Shown here one piece after another: positions 43,340-55,781 of a DNA stretch of 64,000 nucleotides; the stretch's first letter is position 1, and every line of letters starts with the position of its first letter. The DNA comes from Larix kaempferi (taxonomy: Eukaryota; Streptophyta; Pinopsida; Pinales; Pinaceae). The position numbers were made by a program, and so were the translations under genes. Below the pieces are notes generated by a model. The model ran no database searches. It was not told the origin of the DNA and saw only the letters and a program-made list of their open reading frames with translations. The stretch is taken from positions 16,102,001-16,166,000 of the forward strand of contig BSBM01000779.1 in assembly GCA_027924585.1 (NCBI GenBank), read 5' to 3'.

Positions 43340-45277
43340 AAAAATATTCGAAAAGCACCGATAGCGGTGCGCTTATATACTAACGGCACCGAAGCGTGGT
43401 GCGCTAAAATATGTCTACCGCACCGCTTGTTATATTTCAAAAAATTTTAATTTTAATTGGGCGGTGTGCCTAAATCCTATTAGCGAACTGTTATTCAAAT
43501 GCACCGAATTTAAAAATAAATAATTTATTTGAAATCTATTCATGGTGCACCTATGGCACGTCAGCGCACTGTACGACAGTGCCTTGATGTGACATAGGAG
43601 CACTATTAGTTGTGGGTTTACATGTTTATAAAAAGTGTCAATGGTGCACTTATGTCATGTAATTGCATCGAAACCAGTGCTATGACTTGACATGAGCGCA
43701 CCGTATATATTATTATAAATTTTAATATATTAATACTGGTGCATTTACCAAAGTTAATGGCACCGATAAGCCGGTACTCGTTATTTTATAACGCACCAGT
43801 AAGGATTTCAATCCCTTTAAAAAACATCGTTGTTTATGAAATTTTATTTTATTTGAAAACGTGATAACGATGCTCTTAAGTGACATAAATGCACCATATA
43901 AATGATGATTATTTTTTATTGTACGAATACAGATGCGTTATACAATAACAAGCACCAGAATTTTGGTTCCCTTTATTGTACTAAAAGCACTGGTGTTTAT
44001 GAAACTTTAATGTTTAATAAGGTGTATCAACGATGCGCTTACTCCACATCATTGCACCAATATCCAGTGCGTATATGTGACATAAGCGCACCGTTTAAAC
44101 GATTATTATTTTTAAATGGTATGGTTATCGATGCATGTATTACACTTAAGGGCACCAGAATGCTGGTGCTCGTAAATGCGTAACACATTGGTAAGCATTT
44201 GTGGGTTCTAAAAAGCTTCCATGTGTTCGAGTCATTTGGCTCGCACCGCCAACGGTGCACCTTGTAAAATTTTATAGGGTACATCGTATAGCGGTGCGAG
44301 CCGAACGCACCGCACAATTTTTATTTTTATTTTTAAAAGAAGACAATTTTAAGTTGAATTTTAAAAAATAAACCTCTAAAAAAAATTGTGAACTAAGAAA
44401 CATTTTACATGTTGAACAACGCGTCGGGGAGGCATATTGGCGATGTATAGGAAATTTGAATTTTTGCGCACGGTTTGGAAAAATTCAAACGAACATCAAT
44501 AACCAATAGGAGGCAAGGATGCGTCCATGTGGACCACGAATGTCAGGGCGTCCAGGTGGGTTAAGGGTAGCACCAATGTAGAGAGACTCAGACGCACTGA
44601 AGAGGGTAAAAACGAGTTTATTGTCACGGTAATTTTTGTTTATTAAACCATGCACTGGTGCGCTCGACATTAGGATGCACCGGTGCGTGAAACAATATCA
44701 AGCACCAGAATGAGCTGATGTTAAAATAAAATAATTATTTTTAATAAAGTAACAAAATATTATTATTTTTAATAAAATACTTTCTGGTGCTTTGGGTTTA
44801 TGCGCTCACACCGGTGCATCTATTGTTTTTAGCGCACTGGGAATAGTTTTGATTTTTTTTGCCAATTATAAAATTTTGTTTTTTTATTTTCAATAAATGG
44901 AATGGTAGTGCGTTACGGTCTTCAGAATGCACTAGGAATTTTAACAACGGACGCACCGTTGCTAGACTTTGAGATAATTTTTTAAGAAAATAGATTATTA
45001 TGTTTCAAAAAATAATGTTCGGTGTGTTAGGGTTGCTATGACGTATCGAGGAGGTTATCGTTAATTAACGCTCCGAGTTTAGATTTTTACCTAAATATTC
45101 TATTTTTGTAATAAAAGAGTATGCAGTGCGGTGGTTTCTACTAAACGCACTGGTGCGGTTATGTGTGACCGAACGCATTGCTATGTTTATTTAGTTTTTT
45201 TTTTATAACGATGTTTTTTGGTCACGATGTGACATACTATGAAACGAACCGGTGCGTGTGTGTTTGGAAGGCATCGG
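43340..45277. promoter_or_regulatory. Right subterminal motif array of the CACTA shell
   Basis: Nearly 2 kb studded with GCACCGN-type palindromes, for example GCACCGATAGCGGTGC at about 43,356, CGCACCAGTAAGG, GCACTGGTGCG (44,652) and an exact GCACCGGTGC at 44,677-44,686, on both strands. It continues after the gypsy insertion (62,446 onward). It mirrors the left arrays, as expected of CACTA subterminal protein-binding regions, but is unusually long. Confidence 0.72.
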
Positions 45278-46184
45278 TGTTTCACGGACAATCCACTGAG
45301 AGCAGACTCAAGGCCTGATATCCCTAGCTTAACGTAAGTCTAGAACAAATAGGACAGAACATAGATTACTTTCCTAGATCGTGTAGAATACAAATGCAAG
45401 AGTAGATTGTTTACCTTAGATTTGTAGATCCCTTTCTCCTTCGTTGATCCAATGCCTCAGCGCTGCCAGATTGCAAGTAGCTAAACCCTGTTGAACATGT
45501 AACAGACCACAAGAAGTGAAAGCATATATCTCATATGATAGATCTAAGTTAACAGTTAAGGAGGAAAAATCTAAACGTTATCAAAGAGACAACATTTATG
45601 GAAAGCAATTATATTAACTGTATTGAAGAGTGGAGAAGTACAATAGAAAAGAGGATTACAACCACTGCCTTAACGCTGCAAGCTCCTTTCGACAAGCCAT
45701 GCCAAAGCTCCTAAAGAGAAGTGAAGGTTCCCCAAGCTAGAGTGTTAGATCTATGGGGCTTGATTTCACCAGCATAAGAATACCATAGATTTCCTCCCCT
45801 TAGAATGGGAGTGAGCTTCATTTAAATAGAACAAATTGGATACGATATGGATAGGATAGGTTGAGATATGATAGGAGAGACTTAAGGGATCTTTCCAAGG
45901 TATTAGGATTCGAGTGCCAAATCTCCCAAGAGGTCATGGATAAGGCCCCAAGTCAGCAAGCTTCGAGAAGGAGCTTGAAGAAGCTATTTTTTCCATCTAA
46001 TTGACTTCGTTGCACCCTGTAATGCAGCAAGGTGCGACGTTGCATGTTGCATGAGTGCAACCTGCGACAAACTCTCAAAACCTAGTACAAATGGGCACAA
46101 ATCCTTCCAGGTAAATCACTTAATCAAGGTAACTGCAGGGGTGTATACACTGAATCTCAAAATGGGAATATTTTAGGTGTAACA
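45278..46184 (-). repeat. Gypsy 3' LTR
   Basis: 907 bp, plus-strand ends TGTTTCACGGAC...TAGGTGTAACA. It matches 61,539-62,445 along its whole length. The adjacent CCCCCAAAGC (46,190-46,199), read minus, is the likely polypurine tract. Confidence 0.95.
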
Positions 46185-47504
46185 GAATGCCCCCAAAGCA
46201 TGAAGCTGTTGAAAGATAGACAGGTGAAGTGCTTTGACAGAAGGAATGGCAATGGACTTGTCGAACGAAGGATGTTGTTGCAGTACAACTAACTCTGAGT
46301 ACATAGTCCCAAATGACTCACAACATGGCTGCCGACCAATACAATGCAGATCCATGGTAGTAATGACCGACTGAATACAATCATGGCTACTAGACACAAG
46401 CGTAGATCCATGATGAGATGATAACACAGTCACGACCAATACAAATGTGGATCCGTGTGATATAACCCAATACAAACTCCATCTCAACCTGGGTAGAACA
46501 TGACTCCCCAGGGTCTTCAAGCTGAACCCGCAATGATACGAATCTATCCATGTGATTACAAATGTCTTGACGTCGAACATGGTAGAAACCACTTTATTAC
46601 CGGTCATTGATGTAAACCGTTAACAAGCACGAGGGAGATCATCATTAATGTCAATGATTCCAAAGGTATCACAGTACATATCATCAAGCGTGAATAAGTG
46701 AGTTGAAGTCAAACTCAAGATGAAATATTTCAATCAAGAGTCAATGATGTAAACTCATGTTGAAAGTGAGGTAACCTGCCATTGAGGCATGCAGGGCCAA
46801 GGTACTTGGTTGGTTTCCAGATTCAATCCTTGGATGATGAGCTGATGTCGACAAGGATGAATCCGTAGAAGGAGGGACATGATGAATCCCCCATCAATCG
46901 ACACGAAACACGACAAAAGATGTGTAGAGTAGGTCGGATGGTACAGTGACATGCAAGACTGAATCAGAATAGACCGACATGGTGGTGGATGTACTGACTG
47001 CAGATGATAAATGATGGACGTATTCTTGAACATGGGCATGGCATGACGTGGCAGTATTGACACAACGAGTACGACACAAATTCCTAATGCGACTAATGAT
47101 GAAATCTTTCTTTGAATGACTCAAAGGAGTAACAAGACTTGGGAAGTAAGTGGAACTCGAGGACAAACAGATGATCCAAATGTTGTATGCAAATGCATAT
47201 GAGTGCCATGTTCAAGAACGACTACGTACTGCCACTGGTAAAGTGTGTAACATAAAAACTTTCCTTTTTCCCCATCATGAACGATGAGTGCCTCATGTGT
47301 TTTTTATGAGCTTGATGAGGGTAACCAGATGCTCGGTATAGCTCATCTCATAGATGAGTCCAATCCCAAATATTTTCCGAACCTAAGATAGGAGGGGTTC
47401 ATCCCATGGCGAGCCCTTCAATGTAAGAGTTTAACGAGTCCATTGAAGGCAAACTCAGTCGTCATTTCATGTTTAGAGAGTTTGAAAAGAACCAAAGAAG
47501 ACTC

Positions 47505-47800
47505 CAACGGTCCTTTTTCATAAAGTTAGCCTCATCGCCCGAAAAAGGGTAAAACAACGCGGGAGAGGACTCTTCCAGTCATGATTGGCTGGAGTATACC
47601 TTTTTCGTAACTAGTGCCCCCTGGTCCGAAAAAGGGGTAAACTATCACCAGGGAGACGACTGTTCAAATTCTTTTACAAGCGGGAACGTGACAAGTTCGC
47701 TTGGCAATCTTTTCGTATTTCGAGAGCCTGAAAAGAGCTTAACGGTAGACTCCGGGGGGTTCCTTTTCCGTAGGAGTTTAATGAGCCCGGAAAAGTGATA
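47505..47800. repeat. Three degenerate repeats with CCTTTTTC/GAAAAAGG hairpins
   Basis: Segments near 47,510-47,550, 47,597-47,640 and 47,760-47,798 each contain CCTTTTTCGTAA-like and CCGAAAAAGGGGTAA-like halves that can pair, followed by a GGGAGAGGACT-like tail. They differ at many positions. Confidence 0.6.
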
Positions 47801-49865
47801 AATTGTAACTCGGTAATGTATTCTCATGGTTTCAAAAGCACGAGAAAGAACAAAGAGTAAGCTCATAATCATTAAATAATTAAAATTTAATGAATCGAAA
47901 AGATAAAAGACAAAATACACAAGGGGTGTTCATACCTGAGATGACCGTTCCAATATGAAAATGACATAGAAAGGCACTTCACAACTCCTGCACACTCGAA
48001 AACTAGGTCAAATAGTCAACCGAACGTTCAAATATAATGAAACCGATCCAAACTATAGCAACTGGCATCAAATATTTGAAAAAGGAATATTCCATTTCAT
48101 TTATAAATAGAAAAATGGGCCAAAAATAGTCACCATTGTTTCATTTGCCAATTTGGGAGCAGAAGTGCCAATTTGGAACCAAAACTTCCTTTGCCGATTC
48201 TGGGAGCTACGAGCCACCATTTCACCCACCGTCTAGAGCAGGTAAGCCTAAACTTCATCCAGCAACTTTCTAATGAATTAGATTTTGATTTTAGGTTCAA
48301 TTTTTTGGGTTTTTTGATGAATTCATGGAGGGCTATTGCGCCCTCTATAGCTAGGGTTTTCACCCTAGCTTGTGCAAATGAGCACCTACTAAGGAGAAGG
48401 GCCTCCTTAGTAGCAGTTCAATAATCAGTAAATTAAAGCAATAAAACAATATGAAATTTAACCTAGCATGAGCATTAACATAAATAACAAAACATGAAAA
48501 TATGGTAAAGAACTCTCTTTTTGTATTAAAAATTACCTCAGGTGTAGAGGTTGATAAAGCCCTTGCAGTATTCCAAGAGGGTTGCTTCCAAGCTCTAGTG
48601 TTGTTCCTTCTCCTTCTTCCAAAGATGTTTTGGGTGTGGGCCAAAAGGGTTCTCAAGAATTAGCTCCAAATGGAGAGCTAGGGTTTCAAGAGAATTTTTA
48701 GCAGCACGAGGATAGGGATGATTGTGGATGTGAAATGGGGAGCCTCCATCACCCATTTATAGGTTTTTAGTGGTGGAGTGCTGCATTAGAGAAATTTTGA
48801 GGTCAAAAAAGGGCCTCAAAACAAAGAAAATGTACTATAAAATACAACCAATCACATTCTAGTAGATGACATCATCCCCCTTGGTGAGGTGGCATTGCAT
48901 GAGTTAAGAATGCTTATTTGTCAAATTTTCTATGGTGGATGAAAACACATAGTTAACCAAGGTAGTGGTGTAAGTACTTTTAAGTCATAAAGTAAAGTAC
49001 TCATAATGATAGTCTTTTCATAAAATAATATTATTGTCATTTTCAAGTAAAGTACTCATAATGAATGTCTTTTCACACTTTCACATAAAATAATATTATT
49101 GTTATTTTCAAGTGAAGTACTCTTAATTCATAAAGAAAGTCCTTTCACATTTTTTTATAAAATAATATATTATCATTTTTATGTTTTTAATTTTAAATTA
49201 TATATTCACTCTATTCTATTTAATAACATAATGTCAAACTAATAAAGAATAATAATAGATTTAATAAATAATAATAATAATAATAATAATGCAATGTGGA
49301 TTATAATAATATTATTGACATTTTACATATAAATAAATTCTCAATTAAATTATATTATTAAATTCTTGAGAAAAGTACTAAATATAAAAAGTCAACATAA
49401 AATTTAAAAAAAAAATTCTTAAAAATGTTTTTTATTATTTAATTTCATTTGCAAGTTCAAGACAAATAAATGTTAAAGGACAATACATTTTTGGGAATTT
49501 ACAATGAATCTTAGTCACATCAATGTAGATTTATTTTATTAATTTTATTTCTTGTGAATTTTGAAAAGTAACTCAACCATGGTTATTTATATTGTGCATA
49601 GAAAATAGTGTGGGAGGTGACTTGTCATATATACCTACCCCATAAAACCCTCAATTCATAATATTTTAATATATCTCATATTTTTGTAGTACATCTCTTA
49701 GGAGGCCCTTTTTTGACCTCAAAATCTCTCTAATGAACCATGGTTTAGGTCAGCTGTATAGGGTTTTTGCTTCATTTTTTCCCTCTTTTTCCTCTTTTTT
49801 GTATTTTTTATTCCCTTTTTAGAGGGTTTTTGCTATTTTTGGAGGAATTTACATTATTTTGGGGA

Positions 49866-49960
49866 AAAAAAGGGGGTTTTTGGCCTTTTGGAGGCTTTTT
49901 GAATGGTTTTTTGGCCTTTTGGAGGCTTTTTAATGGGTTTTTAAGGTTTTGGAGGCAATT
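49866..49960. repeat. 33-bp tandem repeat, about 2.5 units
   Basis: TTTTTGGCCTTTTGGAGGCT occurs twice 33 bp apart, followed by a partial third unit (AAGGTTTTGGAGGC). Confidence 0.8.
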
Positions 49961-50229
49961 ATGGTAGAAAATATGGACAAATGAGTCATGTAATGAGGGA
50001 GATGAGGTAGTGAGCACTTTTTGGGTGTTAACACCCTTGGCTCATCACAGTTTTCCCTTTCGAAAACTACGACGAGACTGACTCGGTGTAAACCTTGGAT
50101 GTGTGGGGTGCGACGTTATTGCACTGTGTGCAAAATCATAGTGCGATGACGGAGATGCATTTCCCAAACATCAAATTAAACCCAAAAAAGGAACTGGATG
50201 TGGTTGAAGTAAGATCTAACAGTGTTTAA

Positions 50230-51521
50230 ATGCCCATTTTGGCAGGTTGTCAACAAGCAAACATGGTTTTAGAGTGGCGGGAAAGAGAACACGAGGTAGA
50301 ATACGTACAAGCTACCAATGATCCACAATGCGTACATGCTTTGAGAAACTGCGGTTTACTCAAGTTCTTTGAGGTTCAGGGGATGAGATCCCAAATCCCG
50401 TTACTGTCACACATGCTCCGGTGTTGGGATGCGGCCCAACAACACTTTGTGATCGGTGAGCATATCCTCACTATAGATGTTGAGGACATCTATTTTCTTA
50501 CATGTTTGTCCCGAAGAGGGGACCCTGTATCTCTCACCGGATCACGGGCTAGCGACCGCACTGTCGATGACATGGTGTCACAGCATTGTATTGCTCTTGC
50601 TCGATCTTCCAGTGGGAAGATTCCCATTAGGGATGTCGTGAACCACCCACTGCGTACCATATTGTTCACTATTAATATAGTGGCGGGGAGCCAAGCCCCA
50701 CACATGGCCACTCGGGCTCAGATGCTTTATGCGGAGGACTGTATGTCCCCCAAGATCTTCAATTGGTGCGAGGGTCTCCTCGCAAACATGCGAGCTCAGC
50801 TGACAAAGTGTTGGCGGGGAGAGCTCAAGCAGTTCGGCTATGCATCCATAGTGATCTCGTTCTTACTGGAACGGGTCTCCCTTTTACGTCCTTAGGTACC
50901 ACTGGAGGACAAGGATCCTAGAGATCCTCACATGGTCAGGTGGGTCGATGTGATGGCCTGACATGGTGGGGGCCCTATTATTGGATACCCTCTTGAGTTT
51001 TTCACTTGGCTGGAGGGCCAGTTACTGATAGTGGAGGATTTCCCATACAGTGGTATAGTCTTTAGAGATGACCCAGACTTGCCGCTGCTAGAGGGAGCAA
51101 CATGGGGAGACCTTGGTAAGAATAAATGACCCTTGTATATTTTAGTTTTGTCCATTTATATAATTTTTTTGATATAGTGCTTATAGATGAACAGCATGTG
51201 TGTGCAGATGTGGGACCTGTACAACCTGTGGGTACCTCTCTTCTAGCCAGGAGAGAGAGAGGGGATGCAACAGCTGTGGATCCGGCTATGCATGCTGTCA
51301 TCGCGGAGATGGATAGAGTCTATGCCAACCTGAGTGGGTTGACATTAGACGTCCCCGAGCCATCAGTGGATGAGGTGCCGCGGCCCATGCAGGTACACAC
51401 GGTTGGATCTCCTGCGCGCTTCAACACGCTACTTTGCAAGGTTGCGAGAGCAGTCAACTGTTTCCAGACTCAGCAGGATAGGGCTGCTAGACCTCCTAGG
51501 GTTGTACAGGCCAGGCGATAG
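50230..51521 (+). pseudogene. Antisense PMD-type gene inside the gypsy element, spliced
   Basis: Exon 1 runs from 50,230 (or ATG 50,262) to 51,115, intron 51,116-51,177 (GTAAGA...GATATAG), exon 2 51,178-51,521; about 400 residues. Key blocks: VLEWREREHEVEYVQ, LRNCGLLKFFEVQGM, LLSHMLRCWDAAQQHFVI, EDIYFLTCLSRRGDPVSL, then AEDCMSPKIFNWCEGLL and SFLLERVSLL, and LEFFTWLEGQL later. This is the plant mobile domain pattern. Splicing joins WGDL to VLIDEQHVCADVG in frame; the tail is Arg-rich. It is transcribed against the gypsy genome, as known for Grande and Retand-like Tat elements. TAG at 50,893 and a TGA near 50,958 (both consistent with C-to-T) interrupt it. Homologous to the CACTA gene at 41.4-43.2 kb. 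Confidence 0.72.
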
Positions 51522-51865
51522 GCCATATGTTGTTATTGTGTGTGTATTGAGAGCTTAGAGGCCTTAGATTTTGTACTACTGAAAGCTGTGAGGCTTCAGA
51601 TTTTGTAGAGACTTACTGAAATCCGTCGTGCTTCAGATTTTGTATCAGCACTACCTTTTTGAGATTATATATATATACAGACAGTCTGACGATTTATACA
51701 TTATGTGTTCCAGAAATAATGATGTGGTCTTGTTTATATGCTTTGCTTTTATACAGTGTATTATTTACATGTTGTGAATGCTTTTACATATTATGAGTAT
51801 TATGTGTGTGCGATGTACCAATCTAAAATGAAGTTGGCCATCGAGTTAGCAACTGCATTTAACTA
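51522..51865. other. Spacer between the antisense gene and the second RNase H
   Basis: The two convergent genes end here. Repeated CTTCAGATTTTGTA strings at about 51,592 and 51,628, and a short (AT)n run at 51,665. No coding signature. Confidence 0.5.
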
Positions 51866-52267
51866 TCATGGAATGTGTAGGTATTGAATGGATTCAAATG
51901 ACCTTTCCAGGAGATGAACTCCTCTAAAGAGATGGAGTAGGGTAGGATCAAGGATAGTGTAGACATGGTTAAGATGGGAAACTAATAGTTGAGAATCCAT
52001 GGGGATGACAATGTGGTTCATACCCAAGGAAATAGCATCGGTTAAGGTTCCAACTACTGCCAGATACTCTGCAGCGTTGTTGGCTGTGAATCCAAGACAA
52101 CTTCCTCCTGAGCTGATGAGCTCTCCTGTTGGGGAATACAGTACCCAAGCTGCCGAAGCAAGGTTACGGGTATGCTGGCTAGCGCCGTTAGCGAATCCGT
52201 AGCATATTGTCATCTGCACACGCAAACAGAACATGGTATAAGAAGCGAAAACAAGATCTAGAGACAC
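51866..52267 (-). pseudogene. Archaeal-type RNase H (aRNH) of the gypsy element
   Basis: 133-residue frame with the RNase HI core: GFANGASQHTRNLASAAWVL (first strand region), SPTGELISSGG, NNAAEYLAVVGTLTDAISLG (second catalytic Glu, helix A) and IPMDSQLLVSHLN (third acidic residue). The first catalytic Asp, normally in a F-x-DGAS context, is Asn here (AAC in place of GAC). Tat-lineage elements gained this second RNase H, whose likely job is RNA removal during reverse transcription. Here it lies after integrase and in a different frame. The Asp-to-Asn change predicts loss of activity; the C-terminal end (LERSFESIQYLHIP) is truncated. Confidence 0.85.
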
Positions 52268-52335
52268 TAAAAAACAAACGCGTCACACCACACAAAAACA
52301 CACAAAAATGCCATGTACAGTATATACAAGAAATT

Positions 52336-53757
52336 CTATGCATGACAGGATAAGGCATAGTACCTCTTCAGGTAAAGCCCGTTACGGGGTTCACCCGAAG
52401 AGATTCCGTCGTAGTCTTCAAGCTCGTAAGCTCCTTTTTCCAAAACATGTTTGACAATGTAAGGTCCGTTCCACATGGACTCGAACTTTCCCGCCCCTAA
52501 TTTGTCATGTCTCTGGTCGTATGTAAGGACCAGGTCACCCTCATTGAAAATCCGAGGTTCAAATGACTTGTCGTATTGAGCTTTGATGCATTTCTTGTGT
52601 TCTTCATTAGCAAGAGTAGCATCACAGCAGGACTTGTCAAGTTTTTCTAAGTACAGGAAATGTTCTTCCTCGGTAGTAGTGTTAGGAAGAAGTTCGACAG
52701 TGAGTTGTAGAGACAGAATTTCGCACTCTATGGGAAGGAAAACCTCCAATACTTACACCAATTGAAAAGGAGTGAAGCCTGTGGCGGTTTTAATGGAAGT
52801 TCTGTAGGCCCATAATGCTGAAAATAACATATTATGCCAGTTGGACTTATGTGTACCTACCATCCTTTGGACCACGGTTTTCAAGACCTTGTTAATGGCC
52901 TCGACCTATCCATTGGACTGTGGGTAGTAGGGTGTTGAGTTTTCATGACGAAAACCCAATCTATCGCTCAGTTCATCAACCATATGGTTCTGAAAGTGAG
53001 AACCATGGTCGGTCACTATCGCTTGCGAAACTCCAAACCGCGCTATTACATGATTGAACATGAAGAGTGCAGTGGTTTTGCCACCGTTTTGGTATGTAGG
53101 CATTTCCTCGTCCCACTTTGTGAAGTAATCCACAGCTAATATGATGTAACTATGCCCCCCAGCCGAGGTAGGATTACAATGCATAAAATCGATGCCCCAT
53201 TTTGCGAAGGAACCCACGGCAATAACCGGGTGTAGCGGGGTGGGATGGGTGCGCTTATTCATATGGAAGTGTTGACATGGAGGACATCTTTTTACGGCCC
53301 CAATACAATATTTGAAGATGGTAGGCCAATAATATCCTGCGCGCAAAATCTTCTGGGATGTAGCCATCCCAGAGAGGTGACCGCCACATGCCCCGGTGTG
53401 ACAGTCATTTAGAACGCGTTCAGCCTCATGATGAGTTAGACAATGTTGAAGAATTGAATTCACGCCACGGCGGTAGAAAGTATCACTTATGATCAGATAA
53501 TACTTCGCATGGTGACATATTCTACGATGGCCGTCGTGAGACAGTTGAGGATTGAAGCGTTGGGTTTGAAGATACAATGAGATATCTCCATACCACGGAT
53601 CAGTCGTACTGATGAGAAAAAACAATCCGTTTGGAAAAGAATCATTGTGCTCAACTTCTACATCAGGACGGGGAAGGTCACAAATAAGCTCAGAAAACAC
53701 CAAAGACTTTTTAGACTTAGCTTTCTCGAAAAGAAGGTCGAATTCTTGCAGTATCAC
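52336..53757 (-). pseudogene. Gypsy integrase
   Basis: Zinc-binding region HTGACGGHLSGMATSQKILR, then GYYWPTIFKYCIGAVKRC PPCQ; catalytic core WGIDFMH (Asp), IVTDHGSHFQN (Asp) and FRHENSTPYYPQSNG (Glu); C-terminal GDLVLTYDQRHDKLG and FESMWNGPYIVKHVLEKGAY, the usual GPF/Y-like module. It inserts element DNA into the chromosome. TAG at 52,906-52,908 replaces the Gln of the conserved NGQxE motif; a TAA near 52,750 (LV-stop-VLEVFLPIE) is a second break. Same frame as RT. Confidence 0.93.
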
Positions 53758-53760
53758 AAT

Positions 53761-55620
53761 CTAGTGTGAGTACTTGCCCCCAAGTACCTGACGTGTCAGT
53801 ACGTGGTACATGGGGTTCGAGTCTACAATGATGGTGGTGGTGCGGAGCAGAATATAGTGCCAAAATTTTTGGATGGCTATGACTGCCGCGAGAGCAAGCT
53901 TCTCAACATGCGAATATCTGGTTTTAGCTTCAATGAGACCCTTACTTGCATAGTATATTACATGTTCCTGGGTGTTTTGATCCTCCTGTACCAAAACCAT
54001 GGCTATAGTGGTAGCAGAAGCAGTGAGGTATAAGATGTAATCTCGGAAAAAGTTAGGCGGTTGGATTACGGGGGCATGCGTGATGGCATGTTTGATGTTG
54101 TTGAAGGATTTTTGAGCTTGATCATCCCAAATGAATGGGACGTCCTTCTTAAGCAGCTTCATATACCCCTTAGTCTTCGCCATGAAGTTACAAACAAAAC
54201 GCCTTAAATAAGTCGCCTTCCCTTGGAGACTTTGAAGTTCCGTCACATCAGTCGGAGGTGGTAGGTTAACAATGGCCTCCACCTTTAAGGGATCGATGTG
54301 AATCCCACCCTTCGAGACAATAAACCCTAAGAGGCATCCAGACTCAACACAAAAGATACACTTATGAGGATTCAAATGGATACTGTACCATTTGCATCTG
54401 AGGAAGATGGCCGTTAGATGATCTATGTGGAACTCACGCTTCTTTGAATGAGCAGGGAGATCGTCCAAGTAAGGTTCCACAAAGTCCTTAATGTCATGGA
54501 AGGAATACGACATGGCCCTTTGGAATGTGGTGCCAACATTTTTAAGGCCAAACGGGAGTTTGCGATATGCAAACGTCCCCCAAGGACAGATGAAATCCGT
54601 TTTATGTTGGTCGGATGGGTTGATCTCAATCTGGTTGTAACCAGAAAAGCCATCCATGAATGAAAAGATGACGCTCCCGACACAATTATCGATGATCTGG
54701 TCGATGAACAGGGTCGAGTAGTTGTCCTTTGGACAAGCCTTGCTAAGGTCCCGATAATCGACACAGACGCGAATGGTACCCTGCTTTTTGTTCATAGGGA
54801 CGACGTTTGAGACCCAATCCGTCAATGGGACAGGATAGATGAAGCCAACCTTTAAGATTTTTTCAATCTCTGCCTTGATCGCTGCAGTCTTCCAGGGGTG
54901 TACTAGTCGCAACTTTTGACGTACAGGTTTGATGTTGGGATAGGTTTTTACTTCATGAGAAATAATCGTGGGGTCTATCCCAGGCATCTCCTCATAGGAC
55001 CAAGCGAATACGTCTCGAAATCGCTTGAATAAGGCTGTACCAATAGTTATTTCTTCAGGGGAACACTTCTGGCCTATGCGAATGTGTTCCACTACACCAG
55101 GTTTCACCGAAATGTCTACCAGGGTGGTAGGATCAATGTTGGCCATGTTTCCCTCAGAGTCCGAAAGACATGTAAGTATGGGAGAATGAGGGAACGGGTA
55201 GATATCCGGTGAAAATATGGCGCTAATGTTGTCCTCTATGTACTCCAAAGGCGAAAGAAAATATGACCTATGGTTGAGGTCATCCCACGGACCATGATCA
55301 ACATTCATGACTTCCATGATGGACTCATCTGAATGAAAAGTCTGAAGTAAGAGATCAAGGATAGATGATTCCCGTTGTAGAGAACTGGGTAGGGAGGCCA
55401 AAGTTAAGTGGTCCTCTGGTGCTGATTGGATAGCCTCGTAAATACGTTCAGCGGGAGAAAGAGGCATCGGGTCTCCAATCAAGGGTGTTGTGGCTTCGTC
55501 AGGTACAAGCCAAGTATCATTGGAGTGAGATGAAATCTCTGCGGAGATCATGTTCACCGAGGCAACATGATTAGGGGGGTTCGAAGTGGGAAAAACGCCC
55601 ATGAGAGATGAATCTTTCAA
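53761..55620 (-). pseudogene. Gypsy reverse transcriptase and RNase H
   Basis: A long open frame of 619 residues. RT: KVGFIYPVPLTDWVSNVVPM, RVCVDYRDLSKACPKDNY, FSFMDGFSGYNQIEI, FAYRKLPFGLKNVGTTFQ, and YLDD at about 54,461-54,472. Connection: GGIHIDPLKVEAIVNLPPP and LQSLQGKATYLRRFV. RNase H: YLTASATTIAMVLVQED, IYYASKGLIEAKTRYSHVEK (Glu) and TTIIVDSNPMYHVL (Asp). The first RNase H Asp is not evident in YLTAS, which may be why the lineage keeps a second RNase H. A TAG just after 53,761 (KYSH-stop-IVILQEF) replaces the Trp seen in relatives. Confidence 0.94.
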
Positions 55621-55781
55621 AAGGCCAACCCCTATACTCTCATACTATTTTGATGTTTGTCCAATGGAAGGAACATGGTCACCAGGATGAGTAGTAGTGT
55701 CCGGTGTGCAAAAATCTAACTGGTCAACTGTAGCAATTCGTCCTTGATGGGGGAATTGTACTACGCGAAAGACTGAAGAGG

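Larger units (their letters stand above)
46185..50229 (-). other. Long 3' non-coding region of the gypsy element
   Basis: About 4 kb between the polypurine tract and the antisense gene. Open frames here show no domain. It holds three hairpin-bearing degenerate repeats (47,505-47,800), an (AAT)n run (49,262-49,291) and a 33-bp tandem repeat (49,866-49,960). A variable, repeat-rich 3' region is typical of Tat-type elements. Confidence 0.6.

Noticed and set aside
46173-47166. Overlapping minus-strand ORFs of 90-144 residues rich in His, Ser and Cys
   Set aside because: No domain, frames end at random and they overlap the LTR edge and non-coding 3' region of the gypsy element.
54423-54764. 113-residue minus ORF inside RT
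   Set aside because: Out-of-frame shadow of the RT reading frame.
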